This document shows positions 41,437 to 50,005 of a stretch of 64,000 nt of DNA, piece after piece; position 1 is the stretch's first letter; each line of letters begins with the position of its first letter. The notes beneath the pieces are model-generated. The model was not told where the DNA came from and searched no databases. It worked only from the letters and a program-made list of their open reading frames with translations. Both the position numbers and the translations under genes were made by a program. Source of the stretch: Streptomyces sp. S465 (GTDB lineage: Bacteria > Actinomycetota > Actinomycetes > Streptomycetales > Streptomycetaceae). Location of the stretch: NCBI RefSeq assembly GCF_026898115.1, contig NZ_CP114036.1:7930001-7994000 (forward strand). Direction: 5' to 3'.

Positions 41437-42458
41437 TGGCGTCCGGGGTGGGCATCAAGGAGGTGGCACGCGAGGCCGGGGTCTCGGTCGGCACCGTTTC
41501 CAACGTCATCAACCGCCCGGAGTCGGTGTCCGAGGCCACCCGCGACCGGGTGCAGGCCGTGATCGAGCGGCTGGGCTACGTACGCCAGGAGTCCGCACGC
41601 CAGCTGCGGGCCGGCCACAGCCGCATCGTCGCGCTGCTGGTGCTGGACATGGCCAACCCGTTCTTCGCGCAGATCGCACGCGGCGCGGAGCGCGCGGCGC
41701 GGGAGGCAGGACTGGGGGTGATGGTGTGCAACAGCGCGCACAGCCCCGAGGCGGAGGCCGTTTACCTCGGCCTCTTCGCCGAGCAGCGGGTGCGCGGGGT
41801 GCTGATGACCCCGGCCGATATGACCGGGCGCAACCTCGCCTCCTTCCGGCGGCGGCCCATCCCCTTCGTCCTCGTCGACCGGGTGCTGCCCAGCGCCGAG
41901 GGCTGCTCGGTCTCGGTCGACGACGTCACCGGCGGCCAACTCGCCGTCCGCCACCTCCTCGGCCTCGGCCATCGCGCCATCGCCTATGTGAGCGGGCCGA
42001 TGCGGCTGGCCCAGTGCCGCGACCGCCGCGAGGGCGCGCTGCGCGCCCTGCGCGCGGAGGGCCTCGGCGCGTCCGCGCTGCGCCACGTCGAGGTGGAGCG
42101 GCTGGATGTGGTCTCGGGCCGGGACGCGGGCGCGCGGCTGCTGGGCATCTCACCGCGGCCGACGGCGGTGTTCTGTGCCAACGACCTGCTGGCGCTGGGG
42201 GTGCTCCAGACGCTGTACGGGGCGGGGGTGTCGGTGCCGGGGGAGGTGGCGTTGGTGGGGTACGACGACATCGAGTTCGCGGCGGCGGCCGCGGTGCCGC
42301 TGACGTCGGTACGGCAGCCGGCGTTCCGGATGGGACACGCGGCGGCCGAACTGCTGATCGAGGAGACGGGGGAGCGCGCCGGGGACCACCGCCACCAGCG
42401 GATCGTCCTCCAGCCCGAACTCGTCGTCCGCGGATCGAGCCTGGCCCGGTCACGCTGA
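41436..42458 (+). CDS. LacI family regulator 1 of the rhamnose locus
   Basis: 340 aa; the ATG overlaps the upstream stop codon. HTH at residues 5-30 (GIKEVAREAGVSVGTVSNVINRPE) with hinge helix ESARQLRAGHSRIVALLVLDM. The periplasmic-binding-like effector domain ends LTSVRQPAFRMGHAAAELLIEE. It should bind the TGAA-N4-TTCA operators at 34295 and 34442 and respond to rhamnose or a metabolite of it. Highly similar to the next gene. Confidence 0.92.
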   Translation: MASGVGIKEVAREAGVSVGTVSNVINRPESVSEATRDRVQAVIERLGYVRQESARQLRAGHSRIVALLVLDMANPFFAQIARGAERAAREAGLGVMVCNSAHSPEAEAVYLGLFAEQRVRGVLMTPADMTGRNLASFRRRPIPFVLVDRVLPSAEGCSVSVDDVTGGQLAVRHLLGLGHRAIAYVSGPMRLAQCRDRREGALRALRAEGLGASALRHVEVERLDVVSGRDAGARLLGISPRPTAVFCANDLLALGVLQTLYGAGVSVPGEVALVGYDDIEFAAAAAVPLTSVRQPAFRMGHAAAELLIEETGERAGDHRHQRIVLQPELVVRGSSLARSR

Positions 42459-42597
42459 GCCGCTGTGTGCGGCGGCCCGGGGCGGCGCGCCCGGTCCCGT
42501 GGCTGGGCGGCTGTGTGCGGCGCGGCCCGGTCCTGCCCGACCGGTCGAACAGGGCACTACCATGGTCCCGCGACCGTGGTGGGTCGCGGGAAGGCGG

Positions 42598-43638
42598 ATG
42601 GTCGGGGTCGTGGGACGCATGGTGGGGATCAAGGACGTCGCGCGGCAGGCGGGAGTGTCGGTCGGCACCGTATCGAACGTGATCAACCGGCCCGAGATGG
42701 TCGCCGAGGCCACCCGCGACCGGGTGCAGGCCGTGATCGAGCGGCTGGGCTACGTACGCCAGGAGTCCGCACGCCAGCTGCGGGCCGGGCGCAGCCGGAT
42801 CATCTCGCTGCTGGTGCTGGACATGGCGAACCCGTTCTTCGTGGACGTGGCGACCGGCGCGGAGCGCGCGGCGCGCGAGGCCGGACTGGGCGTGATGGTG
42901 TGCAACAGCGCCCAGAGCCCCGAGGAGGAGGCCGACTACCTCGGCCTCTTCGCCGAGCACCGGGTCCGGGGCGTGCTGGTCACCCCGGCCGATGTCACCG
43001 GCACCAACCTGGAGAGCTTCCGGCGCCATGACATCCCGTTCGTGTTCGTGGACCGCGAGGTGCCCAGCGCCGACGCCTGCTCGGTGTCGGTCGACGACAT
43101 CGCGGGCGGGGCGCTCGCCGGCCGCCACCTGATCGCCCAGGGACACCGCTCCGTGGTCTACGTCAGCGGCCCCATGCAACTCCCGCAGTGCCAGGACCGG
43201 CGCGCCGGACTGCTCCGCGCGTTCGCGGAGGAGGGGCTGCCGGCGGAGTCGATGGTGCACATCGAGGCCGAACTGCTGGACGTGGCGTCGGGCCGGGACG
43301 CGGGCGCGCGGCTGCTGGGCATCTCACCGCGGCCGACGGCGGTGTTCTGCGCCAACGACCTGCTGGCGCTGGGCGTGCTCCAGGCGCTCTTCGCGGCCGG
43401 CGTCTCGGTGCCGGGGGAGGTGGCGTTGGTGGGGTACGACGACATCGAGTTCGCGGCGGCGGCCGCGGTGCCGCTGACATCGGTACGGCAGCCGGCGTTC
43501 CGCATGGGGCGTGCGGCGGCCGAACTGCTGATCGAGGAAACCAGTGAGGAGGCGACCGGCCACCAGCACCGCCGGATCGTCCTCCAGCCGGAACTCGTGG
43601 TACGGGACTCGACGTTCGCCCCCAGACCCGTGGTGTGA
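42598..43638 (+). CDS. LacI family regulator 2 (tandem paralogue)
   Basis: 346 aa from the ATG at 42598 (GGAAGG upstream); an alternative ATG at 42619 starts MVGIKDVARQAG and matches the paralogue better. HTH GIKDVARQAGVSVGTVSNVINRPE, then the same hinge and sugar-binding domain. Parts of the DNA are identical to regulator 1 over 80 bases or more. Following it, 43639-43842 is a GC-rich gap before the convergent oxidoreductase gene; nothing recognisable is seen there. Confidence 0.92.
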   Translation: MVGVVGRMVGIKDVARQAGVSVGTVSNVINRPEMVAEATRDRVQAVIERLGYVRQESARQLRAGRSRIISLLVLDMANPFFVDVATGAERAAREAGLGVMVCNSAQSPEEEADYLGLFAEHRVRGVLVTPADVTGTNLESFRRHDIPFVFVDREVPSADACSVSVDDIAGGALAGRHLIAQGHRSVVYVSGPMQLPQCQDRRAGLLRAFAEEGLPAESMVHIEAELLDVASGRDAGARLLGISPRPTAVFCANDLLALGVLQALFAAGVSVPGEVALVGYDDIEFAAAAAVPLTSVRQPAFRMGRAAAELLIEETSEEATGHQHRRIVLQPELVVRDSTFAPRPVV

Positions 43639-43842
43639 CGCGGTCTCCGGGCGGCACGGTGGCGGGCCCGTCTCCCGCGGCGCTGTCGGGCCCGCGCCCG
43701 CCGTGTTGTCGGCCCCGTCCCCGCAGCGTTGTGGGTGCCGTCCCCGACCGCGCCGCCGGGCGCGTGCCGGGTCCGCGCATCTGCGCGCTGCGGATGCCCG
43801 GGTGGCCGCGGGTCTTCGCAGCCCGCGCCCCCGCCGGACCCG

Positions 43843-45165
43843 CTACGAGGAAGGCCCCAGCGCGTGGCCCCGACCGGCGGCCACCGGTGCCGGGGCAGAG
43901 ACCCGGCCAGGGACGGTGGCCGGGTTCGGGGCATGGGGTGCGCTCGTGACGGTGGCTGAATCCTGGGCGTGGTGTGTGCCCGTGACGGTGGCTGGGGTCG
44001 TGGCCGAGGTGGTGGCTGAATCCTGGGCGTGGTGTGTGCCCGAGACGGTGGCTGGGGTCGTGGCCGTGACGGTGGCCGAGGCCGTGGCGAGGGGCGCCGT
44101 CGGGACTCCCTCCAGCAGCGCCCGGATGTCCCGGACGGCCGCCCGGCCCGCCCGGTTGGCGCCGACCGTGCTGGCCGACGGCCCGTAGCCGACCAGATGC
44201 ACCCGCGGATCGCGGACCGCCCTGGTCCCCTCGACGGCGATCCCACCACCCCGCTCGCGCAGCCTCAGCGGGGCAAGATGGTCGATCGCGGCGCGGAAAC
44301 CGGTGGCCCAGAGGATGATGTCCGCCTCGACGTGGCGCCCATCCGCCCAGGCCACCCCGTCCGGGGTGATCCGCTCGAACATCGGCAGCCGCTCCAGCAC
44401 CCCCTTCTCCCGGGCGCGCCGCATCGCCTCCGTCATGGGCAGCCCGGTCACGGACACCACGCTCTTCGGCGGCAGTCCCCGCCGCACCCGCTTCTCGACC
44501 AGCGCCACGGCCGCCCGCCCCTGCTCCTCGCCGAACGGTCCCTCACGGAACACCGGCGGGCGCCGCGTCACCCAGGTGGTCTCCGCCGCGACCTCCGCGA
44601 TCTCCAGCAGATGCTGTACCCCGGAGGCGCCGCCCCCGACGACGATCACCCGCCGCCCCGCGAATGGCTCGGGCCCCGGGTACTGGGCGGTGTGGAGCTG
44701 CCGTCCCCGGAAGGTCTCCTGTCCGGGATAGCGCGGCCAGAACGGCCGGTCCCAGGTCCCGGTCGCGTTGATCAGCGCCCGCGCGGACCACGTTCCGGCC
44801 GAGGTCTCGACGTGGAGTCGGCCATCGTCCCCGTCGCGTACGGCGGCGACGTGCACGGGCCGGACGACCCGCAGGTCGAAGGCGCGCTCGTACCGGGCGA
44901 AGTACGCGGGGACCACCTCGGACGAGGGTCGCTCGGGATCCGCGTCGTCGCTGGTCAGCCGCATGCCGGGCAGGTCGTACATCCCGTGCACCTTGCCGTA
45001 CGTCAACGACGGCCACCGGAACTGCCACGCCCCGCCGGGCGCGGGCGCGTGGTCGAGCACGACGAAGCCCGAGCCCGGCTCGTACCCGGCCCGCCGCAGG
45101 TGGTAGGCCCCGGACAGCCCCGCCTGCCCGGCGCCGATGACCACGACGTCCACGTTGTTGTTCAT
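43843..45165 (-). CDS. FAD-dependent NAD(P)-binding oxidoreductase (FMO-like)
   Basis: 440 aa. N-terminal FAD site VVVIGAGQAGLSGAYHLRRAGY; NADPH-type site VIVVGGGASGVQHLLEIAE; third motif ADIILWATGFRAAIDHL. This layout matches flavin-containing monooxygenases/putative flavoprotein oxidoreductases; substrate unknown. The C-terminal ~75 residues are a repeat-bearing Thr/Ala/His tail (TTPATVSGTHHAQDSAT twice), encoded by an exact 60-bp period, and likely disordered. ATG at 45165. Confidence 0.85.
   Translation of the reverse strand: MNNNVDVVVIGAGQAGLSGAYHLRRAGYEPGSGFVVLDHAPAPGGAWQFRWPSLTYGKVHGMYDLPGMRLTSDDADPERPSSEVVPAYFARYERAFDLRVVRPVHVAAVRDGDDGRLHVETSAGTWSARALINATGTWDRPFWPRYPGQETFRGRQLHTAQYPGPEPFAGRRVIVVGGGASGVQHLLEIAEVAAETTWVTRRPPVFREGPFGEEQGRAAVALVEKRVRRGLPPKSVVSVTGLPMTEAMRRAREKGVLERLPMFERITPDGVAWADGRHVEADIILWATGFRAAIDHLAPLRLRERGGGIAVEGTRAVRDPRVHLVGYGPSASTVGANRAGRAAVRDIRALLEGVPTAPLATASATVTATTPATVSGTHHAQDSATTSATTPATVTGTHHAQDSATVTSAPHAPNPATVPGRVSAPAPVAAGRGHALGPSS
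43951..44070 (-). repeat. Two 60-bp tandem repeats in the oxidoreductase tail
   Basis: 43951-44010 and 44011-44070 differ at only a few positions; each begins GGTGGCTGAATCCTGGGCGT. The period is a multiple of three, so the repeat extends the protein tail by 20 residues per unit. Confidence 0.9.
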
Positions 45166-45172
45166 GCTTCTA

Positions 45173-45367
45173 CTAACTCGGCTCGGCCGCGGTCTCTTCC
45201 CCGTCCTCCTCCAGCCGCCGCCCCCGGCTCTCGGCCACCCGCAGCGCGTCATGCAGCGCCTCGGCGAGCCGGTGCCCCACGAAGCGGAGCTCATGGGCGC
45301 CGGCCCGGTGGTCCCGGAGCAGCGGCCGCGCGTGTCCCAGGAGATCGGCCCCAGTGCGGAGCCGCAC
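45173..45367 (-). CDS. Small hypothetical protein, 64 aa
   Basis: GTG at 45367 with GGAGG close upstream; ends 7 bases before the oxidoreductase start codon, so probably co-transcribed. The sequence contains GADLLGHARPLLRDHRAG and ELRFVGHRLAEALHDALRVAESRGRRLEEDGEE, mostly helical and charged. No family is recognised. The helical, gene-like composition and ribosome site support a real protein. Confidence 0.5.
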   Translation of the reverse strand: MRLRTGADLLGHARPLLRDHRAGAHELRFVGHRLAEALHDALRVAESRGRRLEEDGEETAAEPS

Positions 45368-46235
45368 GGCCTCCGTCTACGGTCCGTCGCATGCAACTCG
45401 GCTCTGACGCGCAGCGGCAACCCGATGGAACTCCTGACCATGGGGGGGCGGCGGCGCCGCCGACTGACGGGCCGGCGGACGTGGGCGCCGGTGGCGACCT
45501 CCGCGCTCGGTGGCCGAAGCCCATCCGGACTGCGGCTAGCTGGCGGCTGGGCACGCCCCTCCGATGCGGCCTTGGACCAGTGCCCCGCCCCTCCCGGTAC
45601 CCCCTAAAACGCTTGATCTGACGCAACTCATGTGTCAAATGGTGCTCAGGGGCACCCCCTGCTCCGCTGCTAACCGCGCCGCAGCCGGACGTGTCCCGGA
45701 CAAGCCCCAGGCACGCCAATGACCAGTACGGACAAGCTGCACGATGTCCCGGACGCTTGAACCTGTTGCGCCGTACGCGACAGCCGCAGCACGCTTCCGT
45801 GACATGCCGCCCGCCGCTGCCGCAGAGGACTGACCGGGGAGGGCGGGCTGTAGTAGCTGCCCAAGCATGCTGGTCTCCGCCCTGGAGGGCGAGATCAGCG
45901 GCGGGGGTACAGGGTGACCGGATAGTGGCGTCCGCGGCCTTCAAACCGCACCGGCGAACGAACGTCTGTCGCTCGATACCACTGTTGACGCTGTCAGGCG
46001 GCGAGAGCGGGCCTGGGTGAGTGGGCTCCGCCGCCGTACGGACTTCCGGGTGAGACGGCGGGTCATCAACGTGAATGGACACCCAGGCGATGAGCGTCTC
46101 GCTGACCTGCGGCAGCCTCTCGTGGCCCCGGCAGCGTCGGCGGGCTCGCATGATCCACGACAGCGAGCGTGCCACTCGACATGCACCGGAGGTCTGTCTG
46201 ATGAATGGACCTCGGTCATACACATGGGGGAGAAC
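45368..46235. other. 868-base gap without a clear gene; left edge of the lasso region
   Basis: An open frame at 45391-45621 (+, 76 codons, starting MQLGSDAQRQPDG) has no ribosome site and looks like a truncated gene start. A 77-codon minus frame (45635-45868) has mixed codon use and a TTA. Neither can be supported. Around 45928-45948 GCGGCCTTCAAACCGC resembles a tRNA-Sec anticodon arm, but no acceptor stem forms. GC content drops slightly from about 45600 onward, consistent with an island boundary. The promoter for the AraC gene must be at the right end. Confidence 0.4.
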
Positions 46236-47108
46236 ATGCGCTATGAGGAGGCTCCACACCGCCGTTTCCGCGAGCACCCGGCTGTGCCGGATGCTCCATC
46301 CCTTGTCCCGGCACAGCCCGACGTTGCTCTACCCGATCCCCGATTACGCGGTGAGGTGCTCTGCTACCGCGTTTTTCCGTGCGCTGACGGTGTCCCGCAC
46401 TCTCTCACCACCGACGGCCGCGTTCGCATGATCTTGCTCGCCGAGCGCGGTACGGAACGCCACCCGGATGTTCCCCCAGTGTTGATCGACTCGTTGCTGT
46501 CCGGGCTGAAAACCCCTACAGGCGACACGTTGGGGGACGGAGAACACGGGACCGGCGTGGAGGTGGCCCTGGAACCATGGGCCGTGTTCCGTCTTTTCGG
46601 CACATCGCCGGAGGACCTGGGGGCCGCGATCAACGACCGGGACCGTTTCCCGGGTTCCCTCGTCCACGGCGTGGCGAGGAATGTCTCCGGCACCAGGGAC
46701 TGGGCGGCCCGCCGCGCCGTGATCGACGCGGCCCTCGTGGAGCGCCAGGCAGCGAATCCGCCGTGCCCGGTGCCGCTGCGGCAGGCCTGGCGGCGGCTCG
46801 TGGAGACCGGAGGCAGGATTCCCATCACGCGGTTGGCCGCCGATGTCGCCTGGAGCCAGAACCAGCTGGCGCGCCGTTTCCGGGAGCAGATCGGGCTCTC
46901 TCCGAAAGTCGCGGCCCGTGCGCTGCGCCTGCGTCGTGCGCTGCGCCTGCTGGCAACCGGTCAGGCCGCCGTCCGCGCCGCCATGGACTGTGGTTTCTGC
47001 GACCCGGCCCATCTGAGCCGGGAATGCACCGCCCTGACCGGGCGACCGCCGAGCCAACTGCTCGCCGCCCGCTCGGTATTCCACCAGAGGACCGTACGAA
47101 GACGGTGA
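46236..47108 (+). CDS. AraC family regulator of the lasso cluster
   Basis: 290 aa from the ATG at 46236 (GGGGGAGAAC upstream). The N-terminal 170 residues form a poorly conserved sensor part. The C-terminal AraC DNA-binding domain has two HTH motifs (ITRLAADVAWSQNQLARRFREQIG and AVRAAMDCGFCDPAHLSRECTAL, then GRPPSQLL). Codon 37 is TTA (46344-46346), so translation depends on the bldA tRNA. It lies 95 bases upstream of the precursor gene, same strand, and is the likely pathway regulator. Confidence 0.88.
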   Translation: MRYEEAPHRRFREHPAVPDAPSLVPAQPDVALPDPRLRGEVLCYRVFPCADGVPHSLTTDGRVRMILLAERGTERHPDVPPVLIDSLLSGLKTPTGDTLGDGEHGTGVEVALEPWAVFRLFGTSPEDLGAAINDRDRFPGSLVHGVARNVSGTRDWAARRAVIDAALVERQAANPPCPVPLRQAWRRLVETGGRIPITRLAADVAWSQNQLARRFREQIGLSPKVAARALRLRRALRLLATGQAAVRAAMDCGFCDPAHLSRECTALTGRPPSQLLAARSVFHQRTVRRR

Positions 47109-47203
47109 TTTCCTCCAAGTGCACACGCTTCCCGAGTGGCAGATTAGTCATCGGCCGAGAATTGGAAGGAAATCGGCCAGGAACCGACAAAGGAGAAAAC
47201 GGA

Positions 47204-47332
47204 ATGAATGGCACCGAACTCGCGTATGAGGCTCCGATGATCGCGGAGGCTGGCGGATTCGCCGAGGAAACCCGTATCACCTGCTGCGGACGCTGGTTCG
47301 ACGGGATCATCGGCTACTACTTCGACCTCTGA
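47204..47332 (+). CDS. Lasso peptide precursor, 42 aa
   Basis: AAAGGAG precedes the ATG at 47204. The leader (residues 1-24) carries the RRE recognition pattern Y-x2-P-x-I-x3-G-x-F-x3-T: YEAPMIAEAGGF followed by AEET. The Thr at the penultimate leader position sets the cut after Arg24. The core is then ITCCGRWFDGIIGYYFDL (25-42). Its ninth residue is Asp, which is right for a 9-membered macrolactam between the Ile1 amine and the Asp9 side chain, leaving a GIIGYYFDL loop and tail. Bulky Tyr/Phe residues could lock the tail. Two adjacent cysteines lie at core positions 3-4. The genes that follow are the standard lasso set in the standard order. Confidence 0.93.
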   Translation: MNGTELAYEAPMIAEAGGFAEETRITCCGRWFDGIIGYYFDL

Positions 47333-47451
47333 TCGGAACGCCTGGTCCACCGAGGCGCTGACCCGGCCGGGAGTGGATACTCCGCCTTCCCGGCCGGGTC
47401 GGCGCACCATCTCGCAGGTCGAACCGTCAGTGCGAGGAACAGGATATCGGT

Positions 47452-49332
47452 ATGGAATTCGTGATCCTTCCAGATCACCCAGTGAGCGAGGAAATCAAAG
47501 AACTCGTACCCCGCTCGGCGCGGTCCCGGGTAATCGTCCACCCCTCCGGTCGGCCATGGCTTGTGGGATGTTGGTCCAAGACGGACATCGTGACGGCCGA
47601 AGCCAGGGACGCCCGGATTGCTCTCTTCGGGCCGGTTTCCGCGACAGCGGAAGCGCTGTCGCGACGGCTCCAGCGGGTGCGCTCGGTCAGCGATGCCGAC
47701 CAGGTGGCCCGAGCGTTGCACGGATGCTTTCATCTGGTCGCGTCGGTCGGCGGCCTCGTACGGGCCCAGGGCAGCATCTCCGGGGCATGTCAACTCTTCT
47801 ACGGCTCCGTCAAGGGCGTGACCATCGCGGCGGACCGTCCGCAGACGCTGGCTGCCATGGCCGGAACCGGCGTTGACGAGGAACTGCTGGCCATGCAGTT
47901 GCTGGCCCCCTTCGGGCCCCCCTGGCCGTTGAGTACGCGGTCGGTATGGCGCGGTGTACGGGCGTTGGGTCCGGGACAGCATCTGGAGATCCGGCCCAAT
48001 GGATCGGAACGCACCAGGACGCACTGGACGCCTCCCGAACCGGTCGTTCCTCTCGCGGTGGGGGCTGTCGCCGTGCGTGAGGCACTGGAGAACGCCGTCG
48101 CGGTGCGGATCCGCGGAACCGGCACCATCAGCGCGGACTTGTCGGGCGGCAAGGATTCCACGAGCCTGTGCTTTCTCACTGCGCGACAAGACGTCTCCCT
48201 CGCAACCCTGCACCTGTGCTCGTCGGACCGCGCCAACGAGGACAGGCTTTGGGCCGAACGCAGCGCAGCCCTGCTGCCGGACGCCGAACACGTAACGGTT
48301 CCCATGGGTGACACTCCGGGGTTCTTCGCGGAATCGGCTCTGGCCGCCAGGCAGGAGCTGGAAGCACCGCTGACCATGACCCGCAGGCCAATGCTCGAGT
48401 ACATCGCGGGCTTCGCCGCCTCGCGCGGAGCCACCCGGCACCTCCAGGGCATCGGAGCAGACGAACTGTTCCGGCCGAGCCTGATGTCACTGCACGCACT
48501 TGTCCGCAGCCGGCCGTTGGCGGCTGTGCCGCATGTGCGGGCGGTCAAGTCGATGCGCCGCTGGAACGCCGTCACGACGGTGCGCAGTCTGATGGGCCAC
48601 CGGACATACCCCCAGTGGCTGGCCGCATCCGCCGACCAGATCACCGGGGAACGCGTCCTGGGCACCGGAGTCGGCTGGGAGGTGGCATCGAGGGTGCCGC
48701 CGTGGACCACTCCAGAGGCGGTTGACGCGATTCGCCGCCTGCTGCGCCGTACCGCCGCCGAGGCACCGGAGCCGTTGTCCCCGCTGCCGGTGCACCATGA
48801 GATGCTGCGGCTGATGCAGGCGAACGGCACGATCGTCCGGGCGTCGTCCCGGGTGGTGGCGGACCACGGAGTGTCGTTCCAGGCTCCCTTCCTCGATGAC
48901 CAGGTGCTCACCGCGGCCATGTCCATCCGCCTGGTGGACCGGCACCGGGCGGACCTGGTCAAGCCGATCCTCACCGCCGCCATGCGCGGCATCGTGCCGG
49001 ACGGCATCCTTGACCGGCAGACCAAGGGAGACTTCGGCCCTGACCTCTACGTGGGCTTGCGCCACCATCGGGGCCATCTCCTGGAGATCTTCCAGGACTC
49101 CCTTCTTGCCCGCATGGGACTGATAGATGCTGCAGGCCCTCGTGCCGCCCTGCGCACCATGCATGCGGACGCCGGCCTGCTCATGCCCCTCGACATGACG
49201 CTGGCCAATGAACTGTGGCTGCGCTCACTGCCGTCCCATGTCTCGGTCCCGAACGGGTCCCCGCTCACGCGGACAAGCAGCAGCCACACAGCGCAGAACA
49301 CCAAGCCTGTCCTCGCCGAAGGAAGACCATGA
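47452..49332 (+). CDS. Lasso cyclase (asparagine-synthetase-like, C protein)
   Basis: 626 aa. It adenylates the core Asp side chain with ATP and forms the macrolactam. The N-terminal glutaminase-like domain lacks the Cys2 nucleophile (starts MEFVILPDHP), normal in lasso cyclases. The synthetase domain has the PP-loop ADLSGGKDSTSLCFL (near residue 230) and HLQGIGADELFRP. VSFQAPFLDDQVLTAAMSIRLVDRHRADLVKPILTAAM forms the typical C-terminal active-site region. It is 119 bases after the precursor and overlaps the next gene by 4 bases. Confidence 0.95.
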   Translation: MEFVILPDHPVSEEIKELVPRSARSRVIVHPSGRPWLVGCWSKTDIVTAEARDARIALFGPVSATAEALSRRLQRVRSVSDADQVARALHGCFHLVASVGGLVRAQGSISGACQLFYGSVKGVTIAADRPQTLAAMAGTGVDEELLAMQLLAPFGPPWPLSTRSVWRGVRALGPGQHLEIRPNGSERTRTHWTPPEPVVPLAVGAVAVREALENAVAVRIRGTGTISADLSGGKDSTSLCFLTARQDVSLATLHLCSSDRANEDRLWAERSAALLPDAEHVTVPMGDTPGFFAESALAARQELEAPLTMTRRPMLEYIAGFAASRGATRHLQGIGADELFRPSLMSLHALVRSRPLAAVPHVRAVKSMRRWNAVTTVRSLMGHRTYPQWLAASADQITGERVLGTGVGWEVASRVPPWTTPEAVDAIRRLLRRTAAEAPEPLSPLPVHHEMLRLMQANGTIVRASSRVVADHGVSFQAPFLDDQVLTAAMSIRLVDRHRADLVKPILTAAMRGIVPDGILDRQTKGDFGPDLYVGLRHHRGHLLEIFQDSLLARMGLIDAAGPRAALRTMHADAGLLMPLDMTLANELWLRSLPSHVSVPNGSPLTRTSSSHTAQNTKPVLAEGRP

Positions 49333-49586
49333 CCTTTTCCCTCGCCCCGCACATGACCATGACCGAGACCGACACCGGCATGGTGCTGCTGGACGAACGC
49401 AGCGGGCGCTACTGGCAGATGAATGACACCGGCGCGCTCGTGCTGCGCTGTCTCCTCGACGGTGGATCGGCGGAATCCGCCACCTCCGAGCTACGCAGGC
49501 GCTTCCCCACCGCGACTGACGACTTCGCCGCCGACGTCGAGAAGCTGATCGCCGCCGTGCGGACCGCAGGGGTGGTGATCGCATGA
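49329..49586 (+). CDS. Lasso B1 protein (PqqD-like RiPP recognition element)
   Basis: 85 aa winged-helix RRE that binds the leader and delivers the precursor to protease and cyclase. MVLLDERSGRYWQMNDTGALVLRCLLDGGSAESATSELRRRF and the downstream DVEKLIAAVRTAGVVIA follow the PqqD fold. It overlaps both neighbours through ATGA junctions. Confidence 0.95.
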   Translation: MTFSLAPHMTMTETDTGMVLLDERSGRYWQMNDTGALVLRCLLDGGSAESATSELRRRFPTATDDFAADVEKLIAAVRTAGVVIA

Positions 49587-50005
49587 CCGCCAGGGCACTG
49601 AGTCTTGAGCCGTCCACGGCTCCGCCGTGGCGTGTCCGCCCGGTCGCACTGTGCGTTGTCGGGGTCGCCCGGTTGCTCGCCAAGCTGCCTCCGCGACGGC
49701 TGCGGCAGGTGATGGAGACGGCGCGGCGTGGTGCCAGGCCCGCGAACGAGGCGGAGACCTTGCAGGCTCGCAACGCCGTGGTGGCTATGAGCGTGCCCTG
49801 CGCCGGGCCAAGGTGCCTGCAGCGGTCCATCGCCACGGCGCTGCTCTGCCGTACGCGAGGGGCGTGGCCGGACTGGGTCACGGGAGTGCGCACTCAGCCT
49901 TTCAGAGCCCATGCCTGGGTGGAAGCGGACGGCAAGCCGGTCGGCGAGAGCACCGACGAGGTGAGGCACTTTCACATCCTCATCAGGGTGCCGGGCCGGC
50001 GATGA
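49583..50005 (+). CDS. Lasso B2 leader peptidase
   Basis: 140 aa transglutaminase-like cysteine protease that removes the leader. The catalytic Cys is in PCAGPRCLQRSIATALL, the His in RAHAWVEADGKPVGE, and the Asp/Glu further along. The N-terminal 60 residues form the helical part typical of the B2 family. Overlaps B1 and the transporter gene. Confidence 0.94.
   Translation: MTARALSLEPSTAPPWRVRPVALCVVGVARLLAKLPPRRLRQVMETARRGARPANEAETLQARNAVVAMSVPCAGPRCLQRSIATALLCRTRGAWPDWVTGVRTQPFRAHAWVEADGKPVGESTDEVRHFHILIRVPGRR

Noticed and set aside
45635..45868. Minus-strand 77-codon frame ending GVPLSTI
   Set aside because: Mixed third-position use, no ribosome site and no similarity I can name.
45928..45950. 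tRNA-Sec-like anticodon arm (GCGGCCTTCAAACCGC)
   Set aside because: The flanking bases do not form a D-arm, long variable arm or acceptor stem that pair; no CCA-side match. Treated as chance or a relic.
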